DNA of 10,047 nt from Dysgonamonadaceae bacterium (GCA_031287395.1 JAITTA010000294.1:1-10047), one strand, 5' to 3'. Numbered from the stretch's first letter, positions 1 to 8,054 are shown. Program-made: numbers and translations. The notes: generated from the sequence alone by a model not told the origin.

Positions 1-1257
1 TGGAAAACCAACAATACGCTCCAGTTTGCTTACAATATCCGTTATAATCATACCGATAATGTCAGGGAAACTTACGATTATGACGAAGATACGGAAACTT
101 ATTCCATCCTGAATCCGGATTATAGTAAAAGTTTGTGGAACCATTTTGTCAATCAGACATTCGGCATGAGTTTCAATGCGGTCCATACCAAATATACGTA
201 TAATATCGGATTCAATATAAATCCTTCCTATACTCAAAGTACCAGTTATGTTAAAAACGGTAGTCTGGATGGAAGCGATTCTATTTTAAATAAGGTTGAC
301 GGCCGGAGTGTAATCAATTATTCCCCCCAACTGAGGTTTACTTACCGGTTTTCCAGGGAATCCAATCTGAGATTCACTTACCGGGGAAATACGAATCAAC
401 CGAGTATATCGCAATTGGATCCGACGCCAAACAATACAAATCCTTTGAATATCCGGGTCGGGAATCCGGATCTTTTGCCGTCATTTTCTCATAATCTGTC
501 GTTGAATTATAATCATAGCAAGCGGGCTTCCCAGCGTTCTTTGACGGGGAATCTGCAATTCTCTTTTGTCCGGAATGAAATAATCAATTTTACTTCTTAC
601 CAGGATACAACGGGAATTCAACAGACGATGCCGGTCAATGAAAATGGTTCCTGGAATTCGACCGGAGAGGTTTTATACAATATGCCTCTGGATGCTAAAA
701 AGAAATTTAAGTTCAGTACGCAAACCCGGTTGAGCTACAATAACCGGATCGGATATATCCGGACTGGCAAGCAAAGCGAACGGAATACTTCCGGAACGAT
801 GGGGATCTATGAAAATATAGGATTGAGTTATAGTAAGGACTGGTTTTACGGACAATTACGCGGGAATATGCGTTATTCCAAAACTACGAATACTTTGGAA
901 GGCCGTGAAGATCAACAAAATTCGACTTTGGGAATAACATACAATACCCAATTGTATTTTCCCCGGAATTGGGTACTGGCCTCCGATATCAATTACCGCG
1001 CCACAAGAGGTTTGAGCGCCGGGTATAACACAAATGAAATTATCTGGAATGCCGAAATCAGTAAACAATTTTTGAGTAAGAAACAAGCTACGTTCAGAAT
1101 AAAATGGTATGATATTCTACATCAGACCCTGAGTATCAATCGCTCCATAAATGCTAATTACATAGAGGATAATGAATACAACATACTAACCGGTTATATT
1201 CTGGTTTCGTTTTCTTACCGGTTGAATCAGATGGGAGGTCGGATGAACCGGCGGTAG
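1..1257 (+). CDS. Outer membrane beta-barrel protein, TonB-receptor-like (5' partial)
   Basis: The frame is open from base 1 to a TAG stop, giving 418 visible residues; the start lies left of the window. The sequence is a run of alternating aromatic/polar beta strands typical of a transmembrane barrel, with no Walker, enzyme or DNA-binding motifs. It aligns along its length with the C-terminal half of the complete barrel gene at 3593-6517. Shared landmarks include GNTNQPS followed by QL, then NP, GNPDL.P, LASDIN, and a final strand before a short basic tail (GGRMNRR). The family (OMP_b-brl_3-type barrel, usually with a carboxypeptidase-regulatory-like N-terminus and a plug-like region) sits in the outer membrane; ligand is unknown. 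A TTG at 133 is in frame but internal, since coding continues upstream of it with the same composition. No SusD-like partner follows, so a classical glycan-uptake pair is not supported here. Confidence 0.88.
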   Translation, partial: WKTNNTLQFAYNIRYNHTDNVRETYDYDEDTETYSILNPDYSKSLWNHFVNQTFGMSFNAVHTKYTYNIGFNINPSYTQSTSYVKNGSLDGSDSILNKVDGRSVINYSPQLRFTYRFSRESNLRFTYRGNTNQPSISQLDPTPNNTNPLNIRVGNPDLLPSFSHNLSLNYNHSKRASQRSLTGNLQFSFVRNEIINFTSYQDTTGIQQTMPVNENGSWNSTGEVLYNMPLDAKKKFKFSTQTRLSYNNRIGYIRTGKQSERNTSGTMGIYENIGLSYSKDWFYGQLRGNMRYSKTTNTLEGREDQQNSTLGITYNTQLYFPRNWVLASDINYRATRGLSAGYNTNEIIWNAEISKQFLSKKQATFRIKWYDILHQTLSINRSINANYIEDNEYNILTGYILVSFSYRLNQMGGRMNRR

Positions 1258-1274
1258 AAAAAAGGTTTAATTAT

Positions 1275-1320
1275 AAAAAAAAGAAGATTCTCCCTTGAAA
1301 ATTCGGAAAAATCCTCTTTT
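1275..1320. terminator. Bidirectional terminator between barrel gene and tRNA operon
   Basis: Arms 1281-1289 (AAGAAGATT) and 1310-1318 (AATCCTCTT) pair over nine positions with one G-U. The minus strand leaves the stem into a run of T (complement of the A run 1275-1282), which suits the end of the tRNA transcript. The plus strand leaves into TTTT at 1317-1320, weaker, for the barrel gene. Position between two convergent units supports the call. Confidence 0.65.
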
Positions 1321-1321
1321 G

Positions 1322-1405
1322 TACCCGGAGCGGGACTTGAACCCGCACAACCGCAATGGTCACAAGATTTTAAGTCTTGCGTGTCTACCATTCCACCATC
1401 CGGGC
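1322..1405 (-). tRNA. tRNA-Leu, anticodon TAA
   Basis: Read on the minus strand, this 84-nt segment folds as a class II tRNA. The acceptor GCCCGGA pairs with TCCGGGT (the terminal pair is G-U), with A as discriminator base. The anticodon stem CAAGA/TCTTG closes the loop CTTAAAA, giving anticodon TAA, which reads UUA leucine codons. A long variable arm follows, then a T arm GCGGG-TTCAAGT-CCCGC. The long variable arm agrees with leucine identity. CCA is not encoded (CAA follows the discriminator). It is the second gene of the minus-strand tRNA operon, 28 nt after tRNA-Gly, and is followed by the terminator at 1275-1320. Confidence 0.96.
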
Positions 1406-1433
1406 AGCCATAGACCATAATCAAAAAAAGAAG

Positions 1434-1506
1434 AGCGAAAGACGGGACTCGAACCCGCGACCCTAACCTTGGCAAGGTTATGCTCTACCAACTGAGCTAC
1501 TTTCGC
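1434..1506 (-). tRNA. tRNA-Gly, anticodon GCC
   Basis: The 73-nt cloverleaf has acceptor GCGAAAG/CTTTCGC with discriminator T, D arm GCTC/GAGC, anticodon stem TAACC/GGTTA closing the loop TTGCCAA (anticodon GCC, reading GGC and GGU), and T arm GCGGG-TTCGAGT-CCCGT. CCA is not encoded. It is the first gene of a two-tRNA transcript; the promoter element is just upstream at 1519-1526 and tRNA-Leu lies 28 nt downstream. Confidence 0.97.
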
Positions 1507-1518
1507 AATTTGCGAGTG

Positions 1519-1526
1519 CAAAGGTA
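1519..1526 (-). promoter_or_regulatory. -7 promoter element of the tRNA-Gly/Leu operon
   Basis: On the minus strand the bases read TACCTTTG, an exact match to the Bacteroidota -7 consensus TAnnTTTG, 12 nt before the first base of tRNA-Gly. A -33 TTTG at normal spacing is not present (the nearest is 23 nt away). The upstream region is very AT-rich and overlaps the inverted repeat at 1535-1604. Confidence 0.6.
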
Positions 1527-1534
1527 TGAATTAT

Positions 1535-1604
1535 TTTTTAAATTTCACACAAATTTCACAGATTACATGGAAATTATTTGTGGAAGCTGTGTGAAATTTA
1601 AAAA
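1535..1604. repeat. 17-bp perfect inverted repeat with three copies of AAATTTCACA
   Basis: Arms 1535-1551 and 1588-1604 are perfect reverse complements (TTTTTAAATTTCACACA on the left), separated by 36 nt. The decamer AAATTTCACA occurs twice in tandem at 11-bp spacing (1540-1549, 1551-1560) and once inverted (1590-1599). The right arm overlaps the stop codon of the ABC exporter, so a hairpin would form at the very 3' end of that transcript, and the left arm lies immediately upstream of the tRNA promoter. No T run follows the stem on the minus strand, so it is not a standard intrinsic terminator. It could be a transcript-stabilising hairpin, a factor-binding site, or both. Confidence 0.8.
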
Positions 1605-3451
1605 GATTGCATGTCGCACAGACGTCTGTAATATCCGTTTAATTCGATCAGTTCTTCGTGTTTGCCTCTTTCGACAATTTCGCCTTCGTGCATGACGCAG
1701 ATTAAATCGGCATTCCGGATGGTCGATAGTCGATGAGCTATCACAATGGTAGTCCTGTTTTTCATCAGGTTTTCCAGAGCGTCTTGAACGACTCGTTCCG
1801 ATTCCGTATCGAGTGCTGAGGTTGCCTCGTCCAGAATCAGGATAGGCGGATTTTTGAGGATGGCGCGAGCAATACTGATTCGTTGCCGTTGACCTCCCGA
1901 TAGTTTTCCTCCACGATCTCCGATGTTGGTTTCGTAGCCATTTTCAGTTGCAATGATGAATTCGTGGGCATTGGCTACCTTAGCCGCGTCAATCACCTGT
2001 TCCCTGGTCGCATTTTCCACTCCGAAAGCGATATTGTTGAAGAAAGAATCGTTGAAGAGGATGGCTTCCTGGTTGACGATACCCATCAATTGCCTTAAGT
2101 CGTGCAGTTTGGTATCTTTGACGGAAATTCCATCGATTGTTATTGCTCCGTCGTTGATATCGTAAAACCGCGGAAGTAAATCGACCATAGTGGATTTCCC
2201 GGAGCCGGACTGGCCGACCAGAGCAACCGTTTTCCCATTCTCGATAGCGAGATTTACCCCTTTAATAACCCAATTATCTCCATATTTGAACCAAACGTTT
2301 TTGTATTCGATTTTATCTTTTAACCCGATCTCCAGAGGATTTTCAGGGTCCAGAATATTGGATTCCGCCATCAGGATTTTGTCCACCCGTTCAACGGAAG
2401 CCAAACCTTTTTGAATCGAATATACGGATTTGGATAATTCTTTTGCCGGATTAATTAACAGGTAGAAGATACTCAGATAAAATATGAATGCAGCGGCATC
2501 GATAGAACTGTTATTGTTTAAAATCAAAGTTCCTCCATACCATAATACAATTGCAATCGTTACCGTTCCTAAAAACTCGCTCATCGGATGGGCCAATTGT
2601 TGCCTGCGGAAAATGCGGAAAGTCGTTTTTTTGAAGGCTTCATTACTTTTCTGAAACCGGAATTTCATCTTTTCTTCTGCATTAAACGCTTTGATTATAC
2701 GGAGTCCTCCGAGAGTTTCTTCCACTTGGGACATCAATCCCCCCCACTGTTGCTGACCGAAAAATGATTGTTGCTTTAATTTTTTGCCGATTTTGCCCAT
2801 AATAACTCCCATGACCGGCAATGTAACCAATACGAACAACGTTAGTTGCCAACTGGTAAAAAACATGCCCAGCAGGTAGATTATAATTAAAATCGGATTT
2901 TTGAACAACATGTCCAATGAACTCATAATTGAATTCTCGATTTCATTGACATCTCCCGAAATACGAGCCAGAATATCGCCTTTACGTTCTTCCGAAAAGA
3001 AAGCAAGAGGTAATTTCAATATTTTACTGTTGATTTGGTTGCGGATATCCCTGACAACGCCGGTGCGAATCGGAATCATATAATATAAAGCCAGGTACAT
3101 GGCTGCAGTCCTCAACAGAGTAAAAAGGATCAGGTAGGAGGCCAACAACAAGAGAGTATCCGAAGCCCCCTTGATTTGGATCATATCAAGAACATACCAG
3201 TTGAAATTATTTTTCAAATTTTCCACAAGAATTTTCCAGGAAGGGAAAGAAAATACGTCAAGAGAAAGCGGTATGTATTCATATACTTTTTGTTCCTGAT
3301 TGACGCCGAATAATATTTCAAGTATAGGCATAATCAAACTGAAACAAAGAACATTTAGTATCGCCGCCAGAATATTGGTTATAATACTTAATACTAAAAA
3401 TTTCTTATATGGAGGAACAAACCGCTTGAGTACTTTTATGAAATTCTTCAT
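1598..3451 (-). CDS. MsbA-like ABC exporter (fused permease and ATPase)
   Basis: A 617-residue half-transporter, expected to work as an inner-membrane homodimer that exports a lipid or other hydrophobic substrate. Membrane segments lie roughly at residues 17-48, 98-128, 184-218 and 292-335, as in type I exporters. The ATPase domain has an A-loop Tyr near 390, Walker A GQSGSGKST (413-421), Q-loop Gln 461, signature LSGGQ (517-521), Walker B ILILDE (537-542), D-loop SALD and H-loop His 573, so it looks catalytically intact. The MsbA/lipid A assignment is from family resemblance only; drug or peptide export cannot be excluded. The ATG at 3451 (MKNFIKVL) is preferred to the in-frame ATG at 3487. 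The longer start adds 12 residues unlike the amphipathic lead-in expected and would sit upstream of a possible promoter. An unusually long polar stretch (about 48-95) separates the first two membrane segments. Transcribed alone, divergent from the barrel gene. Confidence 0.93.
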   Translation of the reverse strand: MKNFIKVLKRFVPPYKKFLVLSIITNILAAILNVLCFSLIMPILEILFGVNQEQKVYEYIPLSLDVFSFPSWKILVENLKNNFNWYVLDMIQIKGASDTLLLLASYLILFTLLRTAAMYLALYYMIPIRTGVVRDIRNQINSKILKLPLAFFSEERKGDILARISGDVNEIENSIMSSLDMLFKNPILIIIYLLGMFFTSWQLTLFVLVTLPVMGVIMGKIGKKLKQQSFFGQQQWGGLMSQVEETLGGLRIIKAFNAEEKMKFRFQKSNEAFKKTTFRIFRRQQLAHPMSEFLGTVTIAIVLWYGGTLILNNNSSIDAAAFIFYLSIFYLLINPAKELSKSVYSIQKGLASVERVDKILMAESNILDPENPLEIGLKDKIEYKNVWFKYGDNWVIKGVNLAIENGKTVALVGQSGSGKSTMVDLLPRFYDINDGAITIDGISVKDTKLHDLRQLMGIVNQEAILFNDSFFNNIAFGVENATREQVIDAAKVANAHEFIIATENGYETNIGDRGGKLSGGQRQRISIARAILKNPPILILDEATSALDTESERVVQDALENLMKNRTTIVIAHRLSTIRNADLICVMHEGEIVERGKHEELIELNGYYRRLCDMQSF

Positions 3452-3474
3452 GATGCATTGCTTTGAAAACGGGC

Positions 3475-3482
3475 GCAAGATA
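3475..3482 (-). promoter_or_regulatory. Possible -7 element for the ABC exporter
   Basis: Minus strand TATCTTGC resembles TAnnTTTG with one mismatch in the last four bases, 23 nt upstream of the ATG at 3451. If real, transcription starts near 3468-3470 and the ATG at 3487 cannot be used. No convincing -33 TTTG is seen, only a T-rich tract at about the right distance. Confidence 0.35.
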
Positions 3483-3592
3483 GTCATTATTTAAGTTAAA
3501 AAATGCAAATAAATAATGAGTGATTAAACTTTTTGGAAAAATGATGGTCAATGTTCTAAACAAAATAGAATCCATATATATTTTCATGTTTT

Positions 3593-6517
3593 ATGAAATA
3601 CATTGTCAGTACGTTATTATTTTTGATCTGTTCCTTTGGAGCAATTGCTCAAAATCAGTTCACAGTCACGGGAACCCTCGTTGAAGGCACCACCGGAGAA
3701 AAGATTGAAGCCGCTTCCGTCAGCATCCTGAACAGGAAAGACAGTTTGGAAGTCGCAGGTGGAATCAGCAACCGGTATGGTGCTTTTTCTTTGAAATTGG
3801 GCAAAAAAGGCGATTATCTCCTGGCCGTGACTTATGTGGGTTATCGACCGGAATACCGCCCGTTTTCTACTTCCGGAGCTACAATCAAGATGGACACTAT
3901 CAAATTGTATGAAGATGCGGTTGAGCTTTCCGAGGCTGTCGTAAAAGGCAAGAGGCCGGAAGTCGTCGTCAGAAACGATACAATTGAATACGATGCCACT
4001 TCTTATAAAACAGAAGAAAACGCCGTTGTGGAAGATTTATTGAAAAAACTTCCTGGAATTGAGGTGGATAAGGACGGAAAAATTACCGTCAACGGGAAGG
4101 AAATTAAAAAATTCCTGGTGGATGGTAAAGAATTTGTTTCCGATGACCCTAAAGTTGCTTCAAGGAATCTCCCTGCCGAAATGGTAGAGAAATTGCAGGT
4201 ACTTGACCGGAAATCCGATCTGGCTCAGTTGACCGGGTTTGATGACGGGGAAGAAGAATCGGTCATCAACATCACCGTCAGACCGGGTATGAAACAGGGT
4301 ACCATGGGAAATGCCGCAGCCGGTATAGGCCGGGATATTAATATGGATAAAGATTCCCGTTATATGGCCGGAGGAATGGTAAATTACATGAAGAACAGTG
4401 ACCGGTACACGTTGATGATCAATGCCAATAATACCAATAATATGGGTGCTTCGGATATGGGGGAAGTCCGTTTCGGCGGGATGCGCGGGATGCGCGGAGG
4501 ATCCGGAGGAATTGTGGAAACCCAGAATATCATGTTGGATATGAATAAGGAATTTTCTCCCAAATTGTCTTTGAACGGTAATTTTTCCCTGAATGGTCTG
4601 GATCGTAATTCAACAACCGATGTGGAGAGCGCAACATTCTCCGACAGGATTTCACAATTGGATAAATCAAATACGAGAAATTACAATGTTTCCGATAATT
4701 TCGGATTTAATTTCCGTTTGGAATGGAAACCGGATTCCAGTAATACCTTTATTTTCCGTCCGAATTTTTCATACAATAAAAGCAACAGCGATCAGGACAG
4801 ACTGTTTTCCCGTTTTGATTACAATACTTTAGATACATTATTTGACGGGACTTCTAAATCGCATTACGAAGGTGAAGGTTATTATTTAGGGGGATCGTTG
4901 GAATATTCCCATAAATTTAAAAAACCGGGACGTGTATTCAGCACTCAAATAAGAACATCTTATAACGATAATTATTCGTCCGGATATTCCGAATGGGAGC
5001 AAAGGATGTTTAATAATGGCCTTTATTCCCATGATTCTATACGTAACCAGCGTTCGGAAAATGATAATGTGTCTGCGAATCTGAGAATGTTTGTTTCTTA
5101 TGTGGAGCCTATCGGGCGGAATAACTTTGTCCAGTTGGTGTATCGTGGTACCTATGATAATACGGAGAGTGTCAACAGCACTTACAATATTTACGAAAAT
5201 GCTGTTTTAAACAGCAGTACATTCAAGGAAGCGGTACTTTACGGGAATCAAAGCCGCAGCACCCTACGTAATTCATTGACAAACAGGTTTAGTCTTGCAT
5301 TCAAGGCCGTGCGGCCCAAATACAATTATACCGTCGGGATGAATATCGACCCTTCTTCTTCGAGAAACAGGACCTTTCAGCCGTACAGCGATCAGTTCCT
5401 GACAGAAGTTGATTGGGTGGATGGCCGGCGATTACCGAATGCAATGGGAGATTCCTTGATTTCCGAGATAAAACAGAATGTATTTAATTTGTCTCCCACT
5501 ATCAATTTCAACTATTTATTCGGACAGCGCTCCAATTTGAGAATTGATTATGAAGGAAATACAAACCAACCTTCGGCGGCACAGTTGAGAGATTATATCG
5601 ATGAAAGCGATCCTATGAATGTCACGAAAGGTAATCCTGACCTGAAACCCGGATATACAAATGAACTCCGGGTAAGGTTCAATAAATTTGTTCCGGAATC
5701 CCAACTGTTTTATAATTTCAACTTGTTCGGAAATTTTTCCTTTAATGACATTGTTTCCGTAACCACATTGAATGCAGACGGCAGCCGCTTGTCCACATAT
5801 AAAAACATCAATGGCAACTGGGATATCGGATTGATGGGAGGATTCAATACTCCATTGAGAAATAAAAAGTTTACTATAGGAAATTTTGTGCGTACAAGTT
5901 TCAATAATAGAAGAAGTTATTCCAATGATTTGGAGAATACACAAAAAGACCTCCAGATAATGGATGGTATCCGGTTTAATTTCCGGTGCGATTTGTTTGA
6001 TGTCGGGACTAATTTCTCGTTAGGTTATCGAAAAGTCACCAACGAAATACGACCGGAAAATAACCTCGAAACTTACAATTGGGGCATTGGAGGGAATACC
6101 ACTTGGTATTTGCCGTATCAGGTTACTTTGGCATCCGATATAAACTGGACTAAAAGAAACGGTTATGCCGACGGATTTAATATTTCCGAAACCATGTGGA
6201 ATGTTTCCGCTTCAAAACAATTGTTTAATAAAAGATACGGAGCCGGTACGTTTAAAATAACCATTTACGATGTTTTACAGAATCGAAACAGCATTTCGGG
6301 CGGAAATACCACCAATGGTTACAGTTATACCCGTAGTACCGTTATCCCAAGTTATTTTATGTGTTCTTTCATTTATAAATTTACTATATTCCCGAAAGGA
6401 AGTTCGGCAACGGAAGGGGATGTCAGAGGAGAAGATCGTCGTTGGGAAGGGCCTCGTAGAGGCGGCGAAAGAGGCGGCGGCAGAACTGGAGGCGGTGGCC
6501 CCGGCGGCTCATTCTAA
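3593..6517 (+). CDS. Outer membrane beta-barrel protein with regulatory-like N-domain and Arg/Gly-rich tail
   Basis: A complete 974-residue outer-membrane protein. Residues 1-19 form a signal peptide (MKY, hydrophobic core, cleavage after AIA before Gln20). Residues about 22-110 form a carboxypeptidase-regulatory-like beta sandwich (VTGTLVEGTTGEKIEAASV). About 115-230 is plug-like, with DTIEYDA, LLKKLPGIEVDKDG and FLVDGKEF. The barrel runs from about 235 to 936. The last 38 residues are low-complexity (Arg, Gly, Glu) and end in Phe. This architecture is that of OMP_b-brl_3 proteins, related to TonB-dependent receptors; no TonB box can be assigned with confidence and the ligand is unknown. It is a diverged paralogue of the barrel at 1-1257. 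A second ATG at 3586 is out of frame. No SusD gene follows; the next gene has its own promoter. No clear promoter was found in the 141-bp divergent region upstream. Confidence 0.92.
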   Translation: MKYIVSTLLFLICSFGAIAQNQFTVTGTLVEGTTGEKIEAASVSILNRKDSLEVAGGISNRYGAFSLKLGKKGDYLLAVTYVGYRPEYRPFSTSGATIKMDTIKLYEDAVELSEAVVKGKRPEVVVRNDTIEYDATSYKTEENAVVEDLLKKLPGIEVDKDGKITVNGKEIKKFLVDGKEFVSDDPKVASRNLPAEMVEKLQVLDRKSDLAQLTGFDDGEEESVINITVRPGMKQGTMGNAAAGIGRDINMDKDSRYMAGGMVNYMKNSDRYTLMINANNTNNMGASDMGEVRFGGMRGMRGGSGGIVETQNIMLDMNKEFSPKLSLNGNFSLNGLDRNSTTDVESATFSDRISQLDKSNTRNYNVSDNFGFNFRLEWKPDSSNTFIFRPNFSYNKSNSDQDRLFSRFDYNTLDTLFDGTSKSHYEGEGYYLGGSLEYSHKFKKPGRVFSTQIRTSYNDNYSSGYSEWEQRMFNNGLYSHDSIRNQRSENDNVSANLRMFVSYVEPIGRNNFVQLVYRGTYDNTESVNSTYNIYENAVLNSSTFKEAVLYGNQSRSTLRNSLTNRFSLAFKAVRPKYNYTVGMNIDPSSSRNRTFQPYSDQFLTEVDWVDGRRLPNAMGDSLISEIKQNVFNLSPTINFNYLFGQRSNLRIDYEGNTNQPSAAQLRDYIDESDPMNVTKGNPDLKPGYTNELRVRFNKFVPESQLFYNFNLFGNFSFNDIVSVTTLNADGSRLSTYKNINGNWDIGLMGGFNTPLRNKKFTIGNFVRTSFNNRRSYSNDLENTQKDLQIMDGIRFNFRCDLFDVGTNFSLGYRKVTNEIRPENNLETYNWGIGGNTTWYLPYQVTLASDINWTKRNGYADGFNISETMWNVSASKQLFNKRYGAGTFKITIYDVLQNRNSISGGNTTNGYSYTRSTVIPSYFMCSFIYKFTIFPKGSSATEGDVRGEDRRWEGPRRGGERGGGRTGGGGPGGSF

Positions 6518-6545
6518 TTCTTTTTTATAGTGTGCTGTGAGCCTG

Positions 6546-6580
6546 TAAGGACAAGGAGCGACTTGCCCTTATATTTTGTA
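6546..6580 (+). terminator. Probable terminator of the barrel gene
   Basis: Stem TAAGG (6546-6550) with CCTTA (6567-6571), an A-C mismatch, then CAAG (6552-6555) with CTTG (6562-6565) around loop GAGCGA. It is followed by TATTTTG, a modest T tract. It starts 29 nt after the barrel stop codon and ahead of the cardiolipin synthase promoter. Confidence 0.5.
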
Positions 6581-6584
6581 TCAT

Positions 6585-6615
6585 TTTGTGTTTCGAGTTT
6601 TTTAACCTAACTTAG
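6585..6615 (+). promoter_or_regulatory. Promoter of cardiolipin synthase gene
   Basis: TTTG at 6585-6588, a 19-nt spacer, then TAACTTAG at 6608-6615, matching TAnnTTTG in all but one fixed position. The element ends 26 nt before the ATG at 6642, leaving a short leader. Confidence 0.55.
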
Positions 6616-6641
6616 CAGGGTGAAAGTAATTACATAGCTGC

Positions 6642-8054
6642 ATGGAAACGCAGGTGATTGTCAGAAGTATCATACAGATTATTTATTTTATAACAGCTTT
6701 AGGGATTGTTTTTGTAATTATTTCGGAAAACCGGAATCCGCTGAAAACAATCTCGTGGGCTTTGTTGCTTTTATTATTTCCTGTCGGTGGAATTATCATC
6801 TATTACTTTTTCGGACAGGATGCCCGTAAGTTGCGTATTATTTCCCGTAAATCGTACCGGAAACTGAAAAAACGGTCTTACGAAAGGCTTGTACTCTCTA
6901 GTGATACGGAAGCTTATATGGAATACCGGACTTTGGCTAAACTCCTGAATAAAAATAATGATTCTGCCCTGCTTCAGGGAAGCGAAATAAAAATATTTAC
7001 AAACGGCAAGGAAAAATTTGATGCTTTAATCCGGGATTTGGAATCTGCAGTGCATCATATTCACCTTCAATATTATATTTTTGAAGACGATAAAATTGGT
7101 AACAGAATCAAAGAAATATTGATTCGTAAAGCCGGGGAAGGAATTCAAGTCCGGGTACTTTACGACGATGTTGCTAACTGGAAAGTGAAAAACCGTTTTT
7201 ATGATGAAATGCAGACCCGGGGAGTGGAAGTAACCCCTTATCTTAAGGTGTATTTTCCTGTATTTACCAGTAAAGTCAATTACCGGAACCACAGGAAGAT
7301 TGTCGTTATAGATGGAAAGACAGGATATATTGGAGGGATGAATATTGCCGATCGCTATCTGGAATCCGGCTGGAAGGATACGCATTTGCGGGTGACCGGA
7401 CGGGGAGTCCTCGGAATGCAATCGGCTTTTTTAATCGATTGGTATTCTTCTGGAAAGGATTTTCTTACGGGAAAGGTATACTTTCCGGAAATGCCGGTTG
7501 TGACAAATAATGTGATGCAGATTGTGACGGGAGATCCGATGGGAGAATGGAAGACTCTGTTGCAGGCAACGACCAATATCATCATGCGGGCAAAGCATTA
7601 TGTCTATATACAGACTCCGTATTTTCTCCCTACGGAAGGGCTTTTCCAATCTTTGCAATCGGCTGCTTTGAGTGGAATCGATGTCCGGTTGATGGTTCCG
7701 GAACATTCGGACACCCGTTTTGTCGGTACTGCCGCCCATTCTTATTTTGAGGAAATGATGAATGCCGGGGTGAAAATCTATCAGATGCAACCTGATTTTT
7801 TACATTCCAAGCTGATGGTTTCCGATGATTTTATCAGTGTCGTAGGATCCGCAAATATGGATTTCCGTAGTTTTGAACACAATTTTGAAGTGAATGCCTA
7901 TATTTACGATGCCGATTTTGCAAAAAATATGAAGCAAATCTTTTTTGGCGATATGCAACAATGTACCCAAATCAATCTGAAAGATTGGAAAAATCGTTCC
8001 CGGATTAAAAAATTCCAGGAGTCTTTGTTAAGAATGTTTGCACCGCTCCTTTAA
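6642..8054 (+). CDS. cls: Cardiolipin synthase (phospholipase D family)
   Basis: A 470-residue inner-membrane enzyme. The bacterial Cls family condenses two phosphatidylglycerol molecules to cardiolipin plus glycerol. Two N-terminal membrane segments (about 8-28 and 36-57) form the PLDc_N anchor. Two HKD motifs follow, HRKIVVID (His217, Lys219, Asp224) and HSKLMVSD (His388, Lys390, Asp395), each followed by the expected GG-N or GSANMD context, so both half-sites of the active centre are present. The length is normal for the family (about 480). The ATG at 6642 is preferred because it places the hydrophobic anchor right at the start and follows a promoter with a short leader. Use of another phospholipid donor, as in ClsC-type enzymes, cannot be told from sequence. 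It is monocistronic, with a terminator beginning at the stop codon. Confidence 0.95.
   Translation: METQVIVRSIIQIIYFITALGIVFVIISENRNPLKTISWALLLLLFPVGGIIIYYFFGQDARKLRIISRKSYRKLKKRSYERLVLSSDTEAYMEYRTLAKLLNKNNDSALLQGSEIKIFTNGKEKFDALIRDLESAVHHIHLQYYIFEDDKIGNRIKEILIRKAGEGIQVRVLYDDVANWKVKNRFYDEMQTRGVEVTPYLKVYFPVFTSKVNYRNHRKIVVIDGKTGYIGGMNIADRYLESGWKDTHLRVTGRGVLGMQSAFLIDWYSSGKDFLTGKVYFPEMPVVTNNVMQIVTGDPMGEWKTLLQATTNIIMRAKHYVYIQTPYFLPTEGLFQSLQSAALSGIDVRLMVPEHSDTRFVGTAAHSYFEEMMNAGVKIYQMQPDFLHSKLMVSDDFISVVGSANMDFRSFEHNFEVNAYIYDADFAKNMKQIFFGDMQQCTQINLKDWKNRSRIKKFQESLLRMFAPLL

Noticed and set aside
133..1257. Start of the first barrel gene at the TTG at 133
   Set aside because: The frame remains open and barrel-like from base 1 to 132, so 133 is internal and the gene is cut by the window edge.
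1227..1475. 82-codon minus-strand frame over the tRNA region
   Set aside because: It translates the two tRNA genes and their spacer; the cloverleaf structures explain the sequence fully.
1322..1604. Integrative-element attachment site at the tRNA genes
   Set aside because: Both tRNAs are complete, no duplicated tRNA 3' end is seen elsewhere in the window, and no integrase or mobility gene is present.
3452..3592. Promoter for the complete barrel gene in the divergent region
   Set aside because: TATATTTT at about 3574 partly fits TAnnTTTG but would leave almost no leader and lacks a -33 element, so I did not call it.
5516..5944. 142-codon minus-strand frame inside the barrel gene
   Set aside because: Antisense to conserved barrel strands (GNTNQPS, GNPDL); no signal, domain or start context of its own.
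6270..6530. 86-codon frame at the end of the barrel gene, rich in Glu and Ala
   Set aside because: It is the shifted reading of the GGC-rich tail codons; the main frame keeps beta-strand pattern up to the tail and has homology to the paralogue.
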